NCBI RefSeq assembly: GCF_013294065.1 | Contig: NZ_JABSNM010000002.1 | Span: 186,001 to 250,000 of the forward strand | Direction of reading: 5' to 3' | From: Sphaerotilus uruguayifluvii | GTDB lineage: Bacteria > Pseudomonadota > Gammaproteobacteria > Burkholderiales > Burkholderiaceae_C | DNA length: 64,000 nucleotides | Part shown: piece after piece, positions 56,603-64,000 of the stretch | Numbering within the stretch: the first letter of the stretch is position 1 | How the letters are laid out: every line of letters starts with the position of its first letter | Notes under the pieces: generated by a model | Database searches by the model: none | What the model was told of the DNA's origin: nothing | The model's input: only the letters and a program-made list of their open reading frames with translations | Translations under genes and position numbers: made by a program

Positions 56603-59600
56603 TCAGCCCACCGCGGCCATCAGCCGCTCGAAGGCCTGCTCGAACTGCACCAGGCCTTCGGCCTGCAGCTGCTCGCCCAGCCCGTCGAGGTCGATGCCGC
56701 AGCGGGCGGCGGCGGCCAGGGTGGCGCGAGCCTCGGTCAGCGCGGCGTCGAGCGTGCGCGCGGCCTGGCCGTGGTCGGCGAAGGCGGCCATCGTCGCGTC
56801 GGGCACGGTGTCGACGGTGTCGGGGCCGATCAGCGCCTCGACGTAGCGGGTGTCGCGCCAGGCCGGGTTCTTCACGCCGGTGCTGGCCCACAGGCAGGAC
56901 GGCGGACGGGCGCCGGCCGCGCGCAGCCCGGCGAACTCGCTGCCGCCGAAGCGGTCCAGCCACAGCGCATAGGCGTTGCGGGCGTTGGCGATGCCGACCT
57001 CGCCGCGCAGCGCCTCGGATCCGGCCGGCAGCAGGCTGTCGACCCGCGTGTCGACCCGGCTGACGAAGAGGCTGGCCACCGAGCGCACCCGGTCCACCGG
57101 CAGGCCGCGCTCCTGGCGGCGGCGCAGGCCCAGCTCGCAGGCCTCGAAGACCTGCAGCAGCTGGCGCGGCGAGAAGATCAGCGTGACGTTGATGTTGATG
57201 CCGTCGGCGATCGCGTCGGCGATCGCATCCAGGCATTCCGGCGTGGCCGGGATCTTGATCATCGCGTTCGGGCGGCCGATCTCGGCCCACAGGCGGCGTG
57301 CGGCCGCCAGCGTGCCGGCGCCGTCGCGCGACAGCCGCGGCGAGACCTCGAAGCTGACGAAGCCGGCGTCGCCCTCGGTGCGCTCGTGCAGCGGGCGCAG
57401 CACGTCGCAGGCGGCCTGCACGTCGGCCACGGCCAGGCGCTCGAAGCGGCGCTCCGGGTCGGGCTCCTCGGCGCGCAGCTGCGCCAGCGCCGGCGCGTAG
57501 GCCGCGTCCGAGGCGAAGGCCTGCGCGAAGATCGCCGGGTTGCTGGTGACGCCGGCGATGCCGTGCTCGTCGATCCAGCGCTGCAGCGCGCCGCTGGCCA
57601 CCAGTGTGCGCGAGAGCTGGTCGAGCCAGACCTGCTGGCCGTGGCGCGCGACCGCCTTCAGCGGGCTGTCCAGGCCGAGCACGCGCAGACCGGCCGCCGT
57701 GACGGCCTCGGCGGTGATGCCGAAGTGCTTGAAGAGCGCCGGGGCCGGCGCCGATTCGCCAAAGGTGTCCAGGCCGATCACCGCGCCGTCCAGGCCGACG
57801 ATCTCGCGCCAGCCCGAGGTGGCGCCGGCCTCGACCGCCACGCGCGGCACGCCGGCCGGCAGCACCGCTTCGCGCCAGGCGGCGTCCTGCGCCTTGAAGG
57901 CGAACAGCGACGGCAGCGAGACGACGCGGGCGCGCACGCCGCGCGCGGCGAGCTGCTCGCGTGCCTGCACGGCCAGCTGCACCTCGCTGCCGGTGGCGAC
58001 CAGCACGAGCTGCGGGCGCAGGCCCTGGGCTTCGCCCTCGGCCGGCAGCAGCACGTAGCCGCCGCGCTGGACAGCCGCAAGCTGCGCGGCGTCGCGCGGC
58101 TGGTGCGCCAGGTTCTGGCGGCTCAGGATCAGGCAGGTCGGGTGCGCCGTCGACTGCAGTGCGGCGGCCCAGGCGGCGCGCGTCTCGACGGCGTCGCAGG
58201 GGCGCCAGACGTCCATGTTCGGGATCAGGCGCAGCGTGGCGGTCTGCTCGACCGGCTGGTGGGTCGGGCCGTCCTCGCCCAGGCCGATCGAGTCGTGCGT
58301 GAAGACCTGGATGACCGGCTGCTTCATCAGCGCGGCCATGCGCAGCGCGTTGCGGGCGTACTCGCTGAACATCAGGAAGGTGCCGCCGAAGGCGCGGAAG
58401 CCCCCGTGCAGCGACACGCCGTTCATCACCGCGGCCATGCCGAACTCGCGCACGCCGTAGTGCAGGTAGTTGCCGCCCTGGCCGGCGCGCAGGCGCTCCG
58501 GCGTCACCGACACGCAGCCGGGCCAGTTGGTCAGGTTGGAGCCGGTCAGGTCGGCCGAGCCGCCGAGCAGCTCGGGCAGCGCGGGCGCGAAGGCGGCAAT
58601 CGACTCCTGGCTGGCCTTGCGGCTGGCGACGGTGGCGGCGCGCGTGTCGGCCTCCTGCACGGCGCGCTCGGCCAGGGCCGCGAAGCCTTCCGGCAGCCGG
58701 CCGGCCAGACGGCGCTCCAGCTCGACGGCCAGCGCCGGGTGGGCGGCCGCGTAGGCGTCGAAGCGACGCTGCCAGTCGCTGCAGGCGGCCTGGCCCTGTT
58801 CGCGGGCGTCCCAGCCAGCGCGCACGTCGTCGGGGATCTCGAAGGGGCCGTGCGCCCAGCCGAGTGCCGCCTTGGTGGCGGCGATCTCGGCTGCGCCCAG
58901 CGGCGCGCCGTGGCTGTCGTGCGTGCCGGCCTTGTTCGGCGAGCCGAAGCCGATCGTGGTGCGGCAGCAGATCAGCGTCGGGCGGGCGGTCTCGGCCTTG
59001 GCGGCGGCGATGGCCGCATCGAGCGCGGCGCTGTCATGGCCGTCGACGCCGCGCACCACATGCCAGCCGTAGGCCTCGAAACGGCCGGGGATGTCCTCGC
59101 TGAACCAACCCTCGACGTGGCCGTCGATCGAGATGCCGTTGTCGTCCCAGAAGGCGGTCAGCTTGCCCAGGCCCCAGGTGCCGGCCAGCGCGCAGGCCTC
59201 GTGGCTGACGCCTTCCATCAGGCAGCCGTCGCCCAGGAAGGCCCAGGTGCGGTGGTCGACGACCGCGTGGCCGGGGCGGTTGAATTCGGCCGCCAGCAGC
59301 TGCTCGGCCAGCGCCATGCCGACCGCGTTGGCGATGCCCTGACCCAGCGGGCCGGTGGTGGTCTCGACGCCCGGCGCGTAGCCCAGCTCCGGGTGGCCCG
59401 GCGTGCGGCTGTGCAGCTGGCGGAAGCTCTTCAGGTCGTCGATCGAGAGGTCGTAGCCGCTCAGGTGCAGCAGCCCGTAGAGCAGCATCGAGCCGTGGCC
59501 GTTCGAGAGCACGAAGCGGTCGCGGTCGGCCCAGTCGGGCGTGGCCGGGTCGTGCTTCAGGTGATGGCGCCAGAGCGACTCGGCGATGTCGGCCATGCCC

Positions 59601-59698
59601 ATCGGCATGCCGGGGTGGCCGGAGCCGGCCTGCTGGACGGCGTCCATCGCCAGCGCGCGCAGCGCGTGGGCCAGGGTTCGGCGGGAGGGAGAGGTCAT
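56603..59698 (-). CDS. Transketolase-transaldolase fusion protein
   Basis: One uninterrupted 1031-aa frame. Residues 1-about 675 are a complete transketolase (E. coli TktA is 663 aa): [40 protein letters not shown] (thiamine-PP/metal site at 157-169), E418 in [21 protein letters not shown]. Residues about 677-1031 are a complete long-type transaldolase: [25 protein letters not shown], Schiff-base Lys K815 in [36 protein letters not shown]. There is almost no linker. The two activities are consecutive in the non-oxidative pentose phosphate pathway. It is divergent from a SorC-type regulator with twin operators between. No stop or frameshift lies at the junction. Confidence 0.95.
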   Translation of the reverse strand: MTSPSRRTLAHALRALAMDAVQQAGSGHPGMPMGMADIAESLWRHHLKHDPATPDWADRDRFVLSNGHGSMLLYGLLHLSGYDLSIDDLKSFRQLHSRTPGHPELGYAPGVETTTGPLGQGIANAVGMALAEQLLAAEFNRPGHAVVDHRTWAFLGDGCLMEGVSHEACALAGTWGLGKLTAFWDDNGISIDGHVEGWFSEDIPGRFEAYGWHVVRGVDGHDSAALDAAIAAAKAETARPTLICCRTTIGFGSPNKAGTHDSHGAPLGAAEIAATKAALGWAHGPFEIPDDVRAGWDAREQGQAACSDWQRRFDAYAAAHPALAVELERRLAGRLPEGFAALAERAVQEADTRAATVASRKASQESIAAFAPALPELLGGSADLTGSNLTNWPGCVSVTPERLRAGQGGNYLHYGVREFGMAAVMNGVSLHGGFRAFGGTFLMFSEYARNALRMAALMKQPVIQVFTHDSIGLGEDGPTHQPVEQTATLRLIPNMDVWRPCDAVETRAAWAAALQSTAHPTCLILSRQNLAHQPRDAAQLAAVQRGGYVLLPAEGEAQGLRPQLVLVATGSEVQLAVQAREQLAARGVRARVVSLPSLFAFKAQDAAWREAVLPAGVPRVAVEAGATSGWREIVGLDGAVIGLDTFGESAPAPALFKHFGITAEAVTAAGLRVLGLDSPLKAVARHGQQVWLDQLSRTLVASGALQRWIDEHGIAGVTSNPAIFAQAFASDAAYAPALAQLRAEEPDPERRFERLAVADVQAACDVLRPLHERTEGDAGFVSFEVSPRLSRDGAGTLAAARRLWAEIGRPNAMIKIPATPECLDAIADAIADGININVTLIFSPRQLLQVFEACELGLRRRQERGLPVDRVRSVASLFVSRVDTRVDSLLPAGSEALRGEVGIANARNAYALWLDRFGGSEFAGLRAAGARPPSCLWASTGVKNPAWRDTRYVEALIGPDTVDTVPDATMAAFADHGQAARTLDAALTEARATLAAAARCGIDLDGLGEQLQAEGLVQFEQAFERLMAAVG

Positions 59699-59726
59699 GG
59701 TCGGGAATCCGGCAGAAGGCGTGAAC

Positions 59727-59747
59727 TTGAACCTTGAACCTTGAACA
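59727..59747. repeat. Heptamer tandem repeat in the fusion-gene leader
   Basis: Three copies of TTGAAC(C/A) on the + strand (GGTTCAA on the gene strand), ending 28 nt upstream of the transketolase-transaldolase start. It lies between the start codon and the first operator. Confidence 0.7.
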
Positions 59748-59771
59748 GGTTCGAGCGAATGTAATGCACAA

Positions 59772-59785
59772 TGATCAAAAGATCA
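59772..59785. promoter_or_regulatory. Operator copy 1 (TGATCAAAAGATCA)
   Basis: Arms TGATC/GATCA around AAAA, 74 nt upstream of the fusion-gene start. Identical to the copy at 59921. Confidence 0.75.
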
Positions 59786-59920
59786 AAACATGAGCACCAC
59801 ACCACCTCAGTCAAACCGCGCTACAGGCTTTAACGCTCACCAATCTCACATGAATTCCTCGAAATTCGCACAAGAATCGCCAAAAAATCCATTCCATGAA
59901 CTGATCAAAAAATTTATTGA

Positions 59921-59934
59921 TGATCAAAAGATCA
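59921..59934. promoter_or_regulatory. Operator copy 2 (TGATCAAAAGATCA)
   Basis: Exact repeat of the 14-mer at 59772, 149 bp away and 37 nt before the SorC-type regulator. A related half-site TGATCAAAAAA begins at 59902. The stretch 59760-59940 is AT-rich and holds no gene. Confidence 0.75.
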
Positions 59935-59970
59935 TGCCGTGAGCGAGGCGCATGGTGACGCAGCCGCACA

Positions 59971-61002
59971 ATGGCGGCCATGAGCACCCGCGTCCCCAGT
60001 CCGTCCCCGGCCCCCGGCCCTTCGCCCTCCGCCGCGTCCTCTTCGACCTCGATGAGCACCGAGGAGCTGACCCGCATCGCCACGCTCTACTACGTCGACG
60101 GCCAGACGCAGGAGGAGCTCTCGCGCCGCTTCGGCATCAGCCGCGCCACCGTCGGGCGCATGCTGAAGAAGGCGCAGGATCTCGGCATCGTCGAGATCCG
60201 GGTGCAGCATCACCCTTCGCTCACGGTCGACCTCGAGCGCGAGCTGGTGCGCCGCTTCGGCATCAGCCGCGCGCTGCTGTCGGTCGACCATGCCGATGCC
60301 GAGAAGCAGCGCGCGCTGCTGGCCGCGCTGGTGGCCACCTGGCTGGACCGCAACCTCAGCGACGGCGCGATCGTGGCGGTCGGCATGGGCCGCAATGTCA
60401 GCGCGGTCAGCGAGCACGCCATGCCGGCCACGCGCCGGGCGGCGACCTTCGTCTGCGCCATCGGCGGCAGCTACCGCGGCGGCGAGACCATGAACCCCGA
60501 CCACATCTGCCGCCGGCTGGCCGCGCGCTTCGGCGGCGAGAGCGAGACGCTCTACGCGCCGGCGATGGTCGACGACATCACGCTGCGCGCCGCGCTTCTG
60601 GAGAACGACACCGTGCGCCAGACGCTGGACAAGGCGCGCCGTGCCGACATCGCGCTGGTGGGCATCGGCGACATGAGCGAGGACAGCAACATGGTGCGCA
60701 TGGGCTGGTTCAGCGCCCAGGAGATCACGGAAGCCAAGCGCCAGGGCATCGTCGGCGACGTGATGGGCTACGACTTCATCGACATCCACGGCCGCTCGGC
60801 GATGGGACCGATCCAGGGCCGGGTGGTCGGGCTGAGCACCCGGGACCTGACGCGCATTCCCAACGTCATCGCCATCGCCGGCGAGTCGAGCAAGACCACC
60901 GCGATCCTGGGCGCGCTGCGCACCGGCACCATCGACACGCTGGCCACCACCGCCACCAACGCGATGGCGGTGCTGCACCTGGACGACGCGACCCGGCGCT
61001 GA
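59971..61002 (+). CDS. SorC/DeoR-type sugar-binding transcriptional regulator
   Basis: 343 aa. N-terminal HTH: LTRIATLYYVDGQTQEELSRRFGISRATVGRML in outline (about residues 33-65). C-terminal sugar-phosphate-binding domain: GAIVAVGMGRNVSAV, VCAIGGSY, ADIALVGIGDMSED, GDVMGYDFID. Such regulators sense phosphorylated sugars. It is divergent from the transketolase-transaldolase gene and most likely binds the two TGATCAAAAGATCA sites. The first 30 residues are Ser/Pro-rich, so ATG 60052 may be the true start. Confidence 0.88.
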   Translation: MAAMSTRVPSPSPAPGPSPSAASSSTSMSTEELTRIATLYYVDGQTQEELSRRFGISRATVGRMLKKAQDLGIVEIRVQHHPSLTVDLERELVRRFGISRALLSVDHADAEKQRALLAALVATWLDRNLSDGAIVAVGMGRNVSAVSEHAMPATRRAATFVCAIGGSYRGGETMNPDHICRRLAARFGGESETLYAPAMVDDITLRAALLENDTVRQTLDKARRADIALVGIGDMSEDSNMVRMGWFSAQEITEAKRQGIVGDVMGYDFIDIHGRSAMGPIQGRVVGLSTRDLTRIPNVIAIAGESSKTTAILGALRTGTIDTLATTATNAMAVLHLDDATRR

Positions 61003-61011
61003 CCCCCGGAA

Positions 61012-62397
61012 TCAGGACGCGGCCGCGATCGCCTGCGGCGGCTGGTTCCAGTGCTCGCCGTGGACGGCGGCGGCATACAGCCGCACCACCACCGAGCCCA
61101 GCAGCCCGTGCAGAACGTCGCCCTGCGCGGCACGGCGCACGATGATCGCGCTCAGCGAGCCCTTGGCCGACAGTTCCTGGATCGCCCGGTCGACCCAGAC
61201 CTTGCGCTGCTCCGGCGCCAGCGCGATCAGTTCCTGGCGGATCTCGGCGATGCGGGCGTTGAGCCAGCGCGCCTGGGCCTCGGCATCGGGCTCGGCGCGT
61301 GCGGTCGGCGCATGCACCGCCGGCTCGTGAACCGCCGGAACCGTCGCCTCGACCGGCGCCCGCGCCACCGGCGGGTCCGCGGCGGGTGCGGTCGGCGTCG
61401 CGACGGTCTCGTTGCGCAGCAGCGTGCGCAGATAGGAATAGGCGTTGTCCAGCGGCGCGAGCCGGTTGTTGGCCACCCGGCGCTCGAGCACGTCGAGCTG
61501 GGCGCGCACCCGGTCGTCGCCGAACTCGGTCAGCAGGCCCTCGAGCTTGATCTCGCGGATGCCCAGCGACTCGGCGCGCAGCACCAGGTTGGCATCGACC
61601 GGCGCGGCCAGCCCGGCCGCCGGCCGCGCTGCAGCCAGTCGCCGGCGCACCGCGAACTGCACCTCGACCACCGCCCTGCCCTGCTTGTGCTCGATCAGCT
61701 CGACCTCGAGATCGGTCTCGCGGTTGATCTCGTCGATGGCCGGACGCACCCGCTCGGACTTGAACTTGCGCCACTCGCGCCGGTCGGCACCGCCCGGCGC
61801 CTGATTGAGCGCATCCGACCACCAGGCCGCCGGCTTGCGGCTGGTCAGCCCGGACGGGTTGTCGCGGTAGCGTGCGCAGATCTCGTACAGCGCCACAGCG
61901 GTGTAGGTGCCCAGCCGCGCCAGCACGTCCAGATCGATCGAGGCCCAGCGCTGCGGCTCGCGCAGCACCGTCATGATCGAGGGGGGATAGGACCAGGACA
62001 CCCAGTTCTCGCCGTTCCGGACCTCGATCGCCACCTCCGACAGCATCGAGAAGCCGCGCCACTTCACTCCGTCGCCCGGCGCGGTCGACTCCCAGTCGAC
62101 CTCCAGGCCACGCATCTCGCGCAGATAGCGCTTGGCCGCGGTGCGGTCCTCGCCGCTGGAGCCGGTGGTGCGCAGCAGCGCCGGCAGCGGCGCCTCGAAC
62201 ATGAAGTCGGCCTGAGGCATCGCGTCCATCGCCGCCAGCCGGGCCTGGGCCACCTGCAGCATCGCGTTGTACAGGCGACGGCCGGTCAGCGTGACCCGCT
62301 TCGAGCGCGGGATCATCACGATCATCTCGTGAGGCTTGCGAAGTTCGGGGCCGTCGACCGGATCCCGAGGATCGAGCGAGTTCATGGCGGAGCTCAT
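61012..62397 (-). CDS. Plasmid/chromid replication initiator (Rep_3 family)
   Basis: 461 aa from ATG 62397. Initiator-replication-protein features: an N-terminal KPHEMIVMIPRSKRVTLTGRRLYNAML in outline, a winged helix 1 region (ALLRTTGSSGEDRTAAKRYL), SYPPSIMTVLREPQRWASIDLDVLARLGTYTAVALYEI in outline, and a second winged helix with KFKSERVRPAIDEINRETDLEVELIEHKQGR in part. C-terminal tail is Ala/Pro-rich. It binds iterons and opens the origin. GTG 62436 would lie inside the upstream inverted repeat, so the ATG is preferred; ATG 62385 is also possible. It is convergent with the SorC-type gene (9 nt apart). Confidence 0.87.
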   Translation of the reverse strand: MSSAMNSLDPRDPVDGPELRKPHEMIVMIPRSKRVTLTGRRLYNAMLQVAQARLAAMDAMPQADFMFEAPLPALLRTTGSSGEDRTAAKRYLREMRGLEVDWESTAPGDGVKWRGFSMLSEVAIEVRNGENWVSWSYPPSIMTVLREPQRWASIDLDVLARLGTYTAVALYEICARYRDNPSGLTSRKPAAWWSDALNQAPGGADRREWRKFKSERVRPAIDEINRETDLEVELIEHKQGRAVVEVQFAVRRRLAAARPAAGLAAPVDANLVLRAESLGIREIKLEGLLTEFGDDRVRAQLDVLERRVANNRLAPLDNAYSYLRTLLRNETVATPTAPAADPPVARAPVEATVPAVHEPAVHAPTARAEPDAEAQARWLNARIAEIRQELIALAPEQRKVWVDRAIQELSAKGSLSAIIVRRAAQGDVLHGLLGSVVVRLYAAAVHGEHWNQPPQAIAAAS

Positions 62398-62415
62398 CTG
62401 GGGGTCGCCATGATA

Positions 62416-62435
62416 TGTCCACGCCACCGTGGACA
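62416..62435. promoter_or_regulatory. Inverted repeat before rep (probable autoregulatory site)
   Basis: TGTCCACG-CCAC-CGTGGACA, perfect 8-bp arms, 18 nt upstream of the rep ATG. The CGTGGACA half resembles the iteron ends (CCCGGACA, CCTGGACA), as is usual when Rep dimers repress their own gene. Confidence 0.65.
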
Positions 62436-62481
62436 CAAATCCGCACAGAGCCCCCGGTGTCGGCGCTCCTGATCGAGAGGC

Positions 62482-62776
62482 CGGGTAGTTCCTGGACAGG
62501 CATCGGCGATGGAACCGATGCCAGACCGTGCGACCGCCCGGCTGGAAGGCGGGTAGAACCCGGACATTCGCTCTCCATCCCGCCTCGACAGGCGTCGAGG
62601 CGGGCCCGGGTAGATCCCGGACACATGATGCAGATCATGGTGGGACCCGGCACGGGGCGATCGCGAGCCAACGAGGCCATCCTGGACGGACAGGGCGGTA
62701 AGAACCCGGACATCAGGCGGGAAAAGACCGGACAGAGTCGGGAAAAAGCCGGACGCTTTCGGGTAGAAGCTGGACG
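62482..62776 (+). repeat. Seven iterons of the replication origin
   Basis: 17-bp direct repeats near consensus CGGGTAGAACCCGGACA start at 62482, 62550, 62607, 62696, 62718, 62739 and 62760. The last four are 21-22 bp apart, i.e. two helical turns, and form the compact array. The first three are more distant. Copies 5 and 6 carry AAAA in place of TAGA-type bases. Confidence 0.9.
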
Positions 62777-62880
62777 GACCAGGACAGGATAATCATGCAA
62801 GTCATTGATTATCAATGGATTTTTTTCATGTGGCCGGTGCTTAATCTATTCAAGGATATTTAATTCATCTAAATCTCCCG
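62777..62880. other. AT-rich stretch, probable DNA-unwinding element
   Basis: About 100 bp of low GC directly beside the compact iterons, with runs such as GATATTTAATTCATCTAAAT. It contains palindrome CATTGATTATCAATG (62803-62817) and a near-match to an IHF site (ATCAATGGATTT). No clear DnaA box was found by eye. Confidence 0.65.
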
Positions 62881-63081
62881 GAACAGTCCAGGAGAGATCC
62901 ACGAAGGAGGATCCTGGAGTCAAGAAAGGAGGAAACGTTGCTGCGCGCGCGATTCTTCACGCTCCGCGAATGCTGTCGTGACGCACGCAGCTCAGCACAG
63001 GCGCTGCGATCAGCATGTCATTGATTTTTTGATCGCTGCACGGACAATCGCAGACTCGCCAACACCGATCGCAGAGCGCAG

Positions 63082-64000
63082 ATGAACAGCAAGATCTCAC
63101 CCCCTTCCGATGCGGTGCGCATTCACGGCGCACCGATCAAGCGCCAATCGCTGGCCGACATCGAAATCCAGGCCACCCGCATCGCTGCGATGATGGAGCA
63201 GATCCGGGCGGCGATGCTGCCCCCTGCATCAGCCAAGCAGGCTCCTGCCGTCAGCGCGGCGCAGCTGGCTGAGCTCTGCGGTGTCGACAAGAACCGCATC
63301 GCCTACCGTCTGACGCGAGGCGACCTGCCCTCCGGAACGATGGTCGGCAATCGCAGGGAATGGACGATGGAGGATGCACGGGTGTGGGTGCGCGACTTCC
63401 GGCAGGAGCGCATGCGCCCGAGCGATGCGGCGGGCACCACGATCACGGTGGCGAACTTCAAGGGAGGCGTGGCCAAGACCACCTCGACCGTGACGCTGGC
63501 CCAGGGCCTGGCGATGCGTGGACACCGGGTACTGGTCGTCGACCTCGACCCCCAGGGCTCGGCCACGACGCTGTTCGGCGTGCTGCCCGACGCGGAAGTC
63601 GATCATGAGCACACCGCGATGCTGCTGTTCTCCGGCGAGCAGGAAGACCTGAACTACGCGATCCGGCCGAGCTACTGGCCCGGCATCGATCTGGTGTGTG
63701 CCGCACCGCTGCTCTTCGGCGCGGAGTTCGCGTTGCCGGCCCGCCAGACCCGCGACCCCGGCTTCGAGTTCTGGCGCTGCCTGGATCGCGGACTCGACCG
63801 CGCGCGCATGGACTACGACGTCATCCTGATCGACACGCCGCCGGCCCTGTCGTACGTGACGATCAACGCGCTGATGGCGGCTGACGGCGTGATCATGCCG
63901 CTGCCGCCGTCGGCGCTGGACTTCGCCTCGTCGGCGCAGTTCTGGGACCTCTTCAGCGACCTGTGCAACCAGCTGATCCGCAGCCGAGGCCAGGACAAGA
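63082..64000 (+). CDS. parA: ParA-type partition ATPase (3' end cut by window)
   Basis: At least 306 aa, open to the window edge. N-terminal HTH-like region about residues 58-105 (VSAAQLAELCGVDKNRIAYR, WTMEDARVWVRDF), as in ParA proteins that autoregulate. Deviant Walker A K127GGVAKTT134, Walker A' DLDPQGS (154-160), and Walker B VILIDTPP with D251. It drives segregation of the replicon with a ParB expected just beyond the window. It is divergent from rep across the iteron origin. Confidence 0.93.
   Translation, partial: MNSKISPPSDAVRIHGAPIKRQSLADIEIQATRIAAMMEQIRAAMLPPASAKQAPAVSAAQLAELCGVDKNRIAYRLTRGDLPSGTMVGNRREWTMEDARVWVRDFRQERMRPSDAAGTTITVANFKGGVAKTTSTVTLAQGLAMRGHRVLVVDLDPQGSATTLFGVLPDAEVDHEHTAMLLFSGEQEDLNYAIRPSYWPGIDLVCAAPLLFGAEFALPARQTRDPGFEFWRCLDRGLDRARMDYDVILIDTPPALSYVTINALMAADGVIMPLPPSALDFASSAQFWDLFSDLCNQLIRSRGQDK

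Larger units (their letters stand above)
62398..63081. other. Replication origin region (oriV) between rep and parA
   Basis: Non-coding region with, left to right, the rep inverted repeat, seven iterons, the AT-rich stretch, an imperfect inverted repeat (TCCAGGA at 62887 and TCCTGGA at 62912), and short repeats before parA (GTCATTGATT at 62801 and 63017; ATCGCAGA at 63047 and 63068). The last may serve parA autoregulation. No parS-like site was recognised. Confidence 0.8.

Noticed and set aside
59735-59760. tRNA T-arm-like GGTTCGAG
   Set aside because: No acceptor or anticodon arms around it; it belongs to the heptamer-repeat leader.
59811-60083. 90-aa minus-strand frame over the SorC operators
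   Set aside because: Covers operator DNA and the regulator start; no ribosome-binding site or recognisable domain.

Overview
The window is a very GC-rich, densely packed piece of a betaproteobacterial replicon, most likely from the Burkholderiales. The protein families point that way: VanAB next to a MarR regulator, a TctC/Bug-type solute-binding protein, a large XerC-like integrase with an extra N-terminal region, and a Rep_3-type initiator beside a ParA with an N-terminal HTH. The right end (62.4-64.0 kb) is a replication and partition locus: a leftward rep gene, seven iterons, an AT-rich stretch and a rightward parA cut by the window edge. The same replicon carries housekeeping-type genes (ilvD, hppD, truC, a transketolase), so a chromid or large megaplasmid is more likely than a small plasmid. 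I infer this; I cannot check it against the rest of the genome.

Layout. 0-2.5 kb: ilvD (missing only its first codons) and a secreted SRPBCC protein. 2.5-8.8 kb: a tight four-gene operon of hybrid histidine kinase, HD-GYP response regulator, outer-membrane porin and a small PstS-like periplasmic protein. 8.9-11.6 kb: vanillate demethylase vanAB with a MarR regulator. 11.6-12.9 kb: HxlR regulator divergent from a QorB-like reductase. 12.9-16.2 kb: FAD-linked 2-hydroxyacid dehydrogenase, SDR and TctC-type binding protein. 16.3-21.6 kb and 29.1-31.1 kb: two halves of an inositol-type regulon (three Gfo/Idh/MocA dehydrogenases, IolI- and IolH-like TIM barrels, LacI and RpiR regulators) that share a palindromic operator. 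A TetR-controlled HlyD/RbbA/YhhJ-type ABC efflux operon (21.7-29.0 kb) lies between the halves.

31.1-36.2 kb: truC, then a two-gene partner-switching module (PilJ-PAS-PP2C-HATPase phosphatase/kinase plus a STAS protein fused to a solute-binding domain) behind a sigma-54-type promoter. 36.2-39.4 kb: MocR regulator divergent from a PaiB/ABM/LysE operon. 39.5-42.5 kb: polar amino-acid ABC transporter behind a second sigma-54-type promoter. 42.5-47.6 kb: thioesterase, iron alcohol dehydrogenase, a two-gene unit of unknown function and the integrase. 47.6-50.7 kb: RcnR/RcnA nickel-cobalt efflux with its operator, and a lipoprotein nucleotidase. 50.7-56.6 kb: HPPD, LysE exporter, and a ferric-reductase-like protein divergent from a BaeSR-like two-component system. 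56.6-61.0 kb: a single-polypeptide transketolase-transaldolase fusion divergent from a SorC/DeoR-type regulator, with two identical operators between them.

The most unusual items are the transketolase-transaldolase fusion, the STAS-binding-protein fusion paired with the PP2C/HATPase protein, the sensor/porin/PstS-like operon, and the unknown two-gene unit beside the integrase. I saw no rRNA, tRNA, CRISPR array or insertion sequence.
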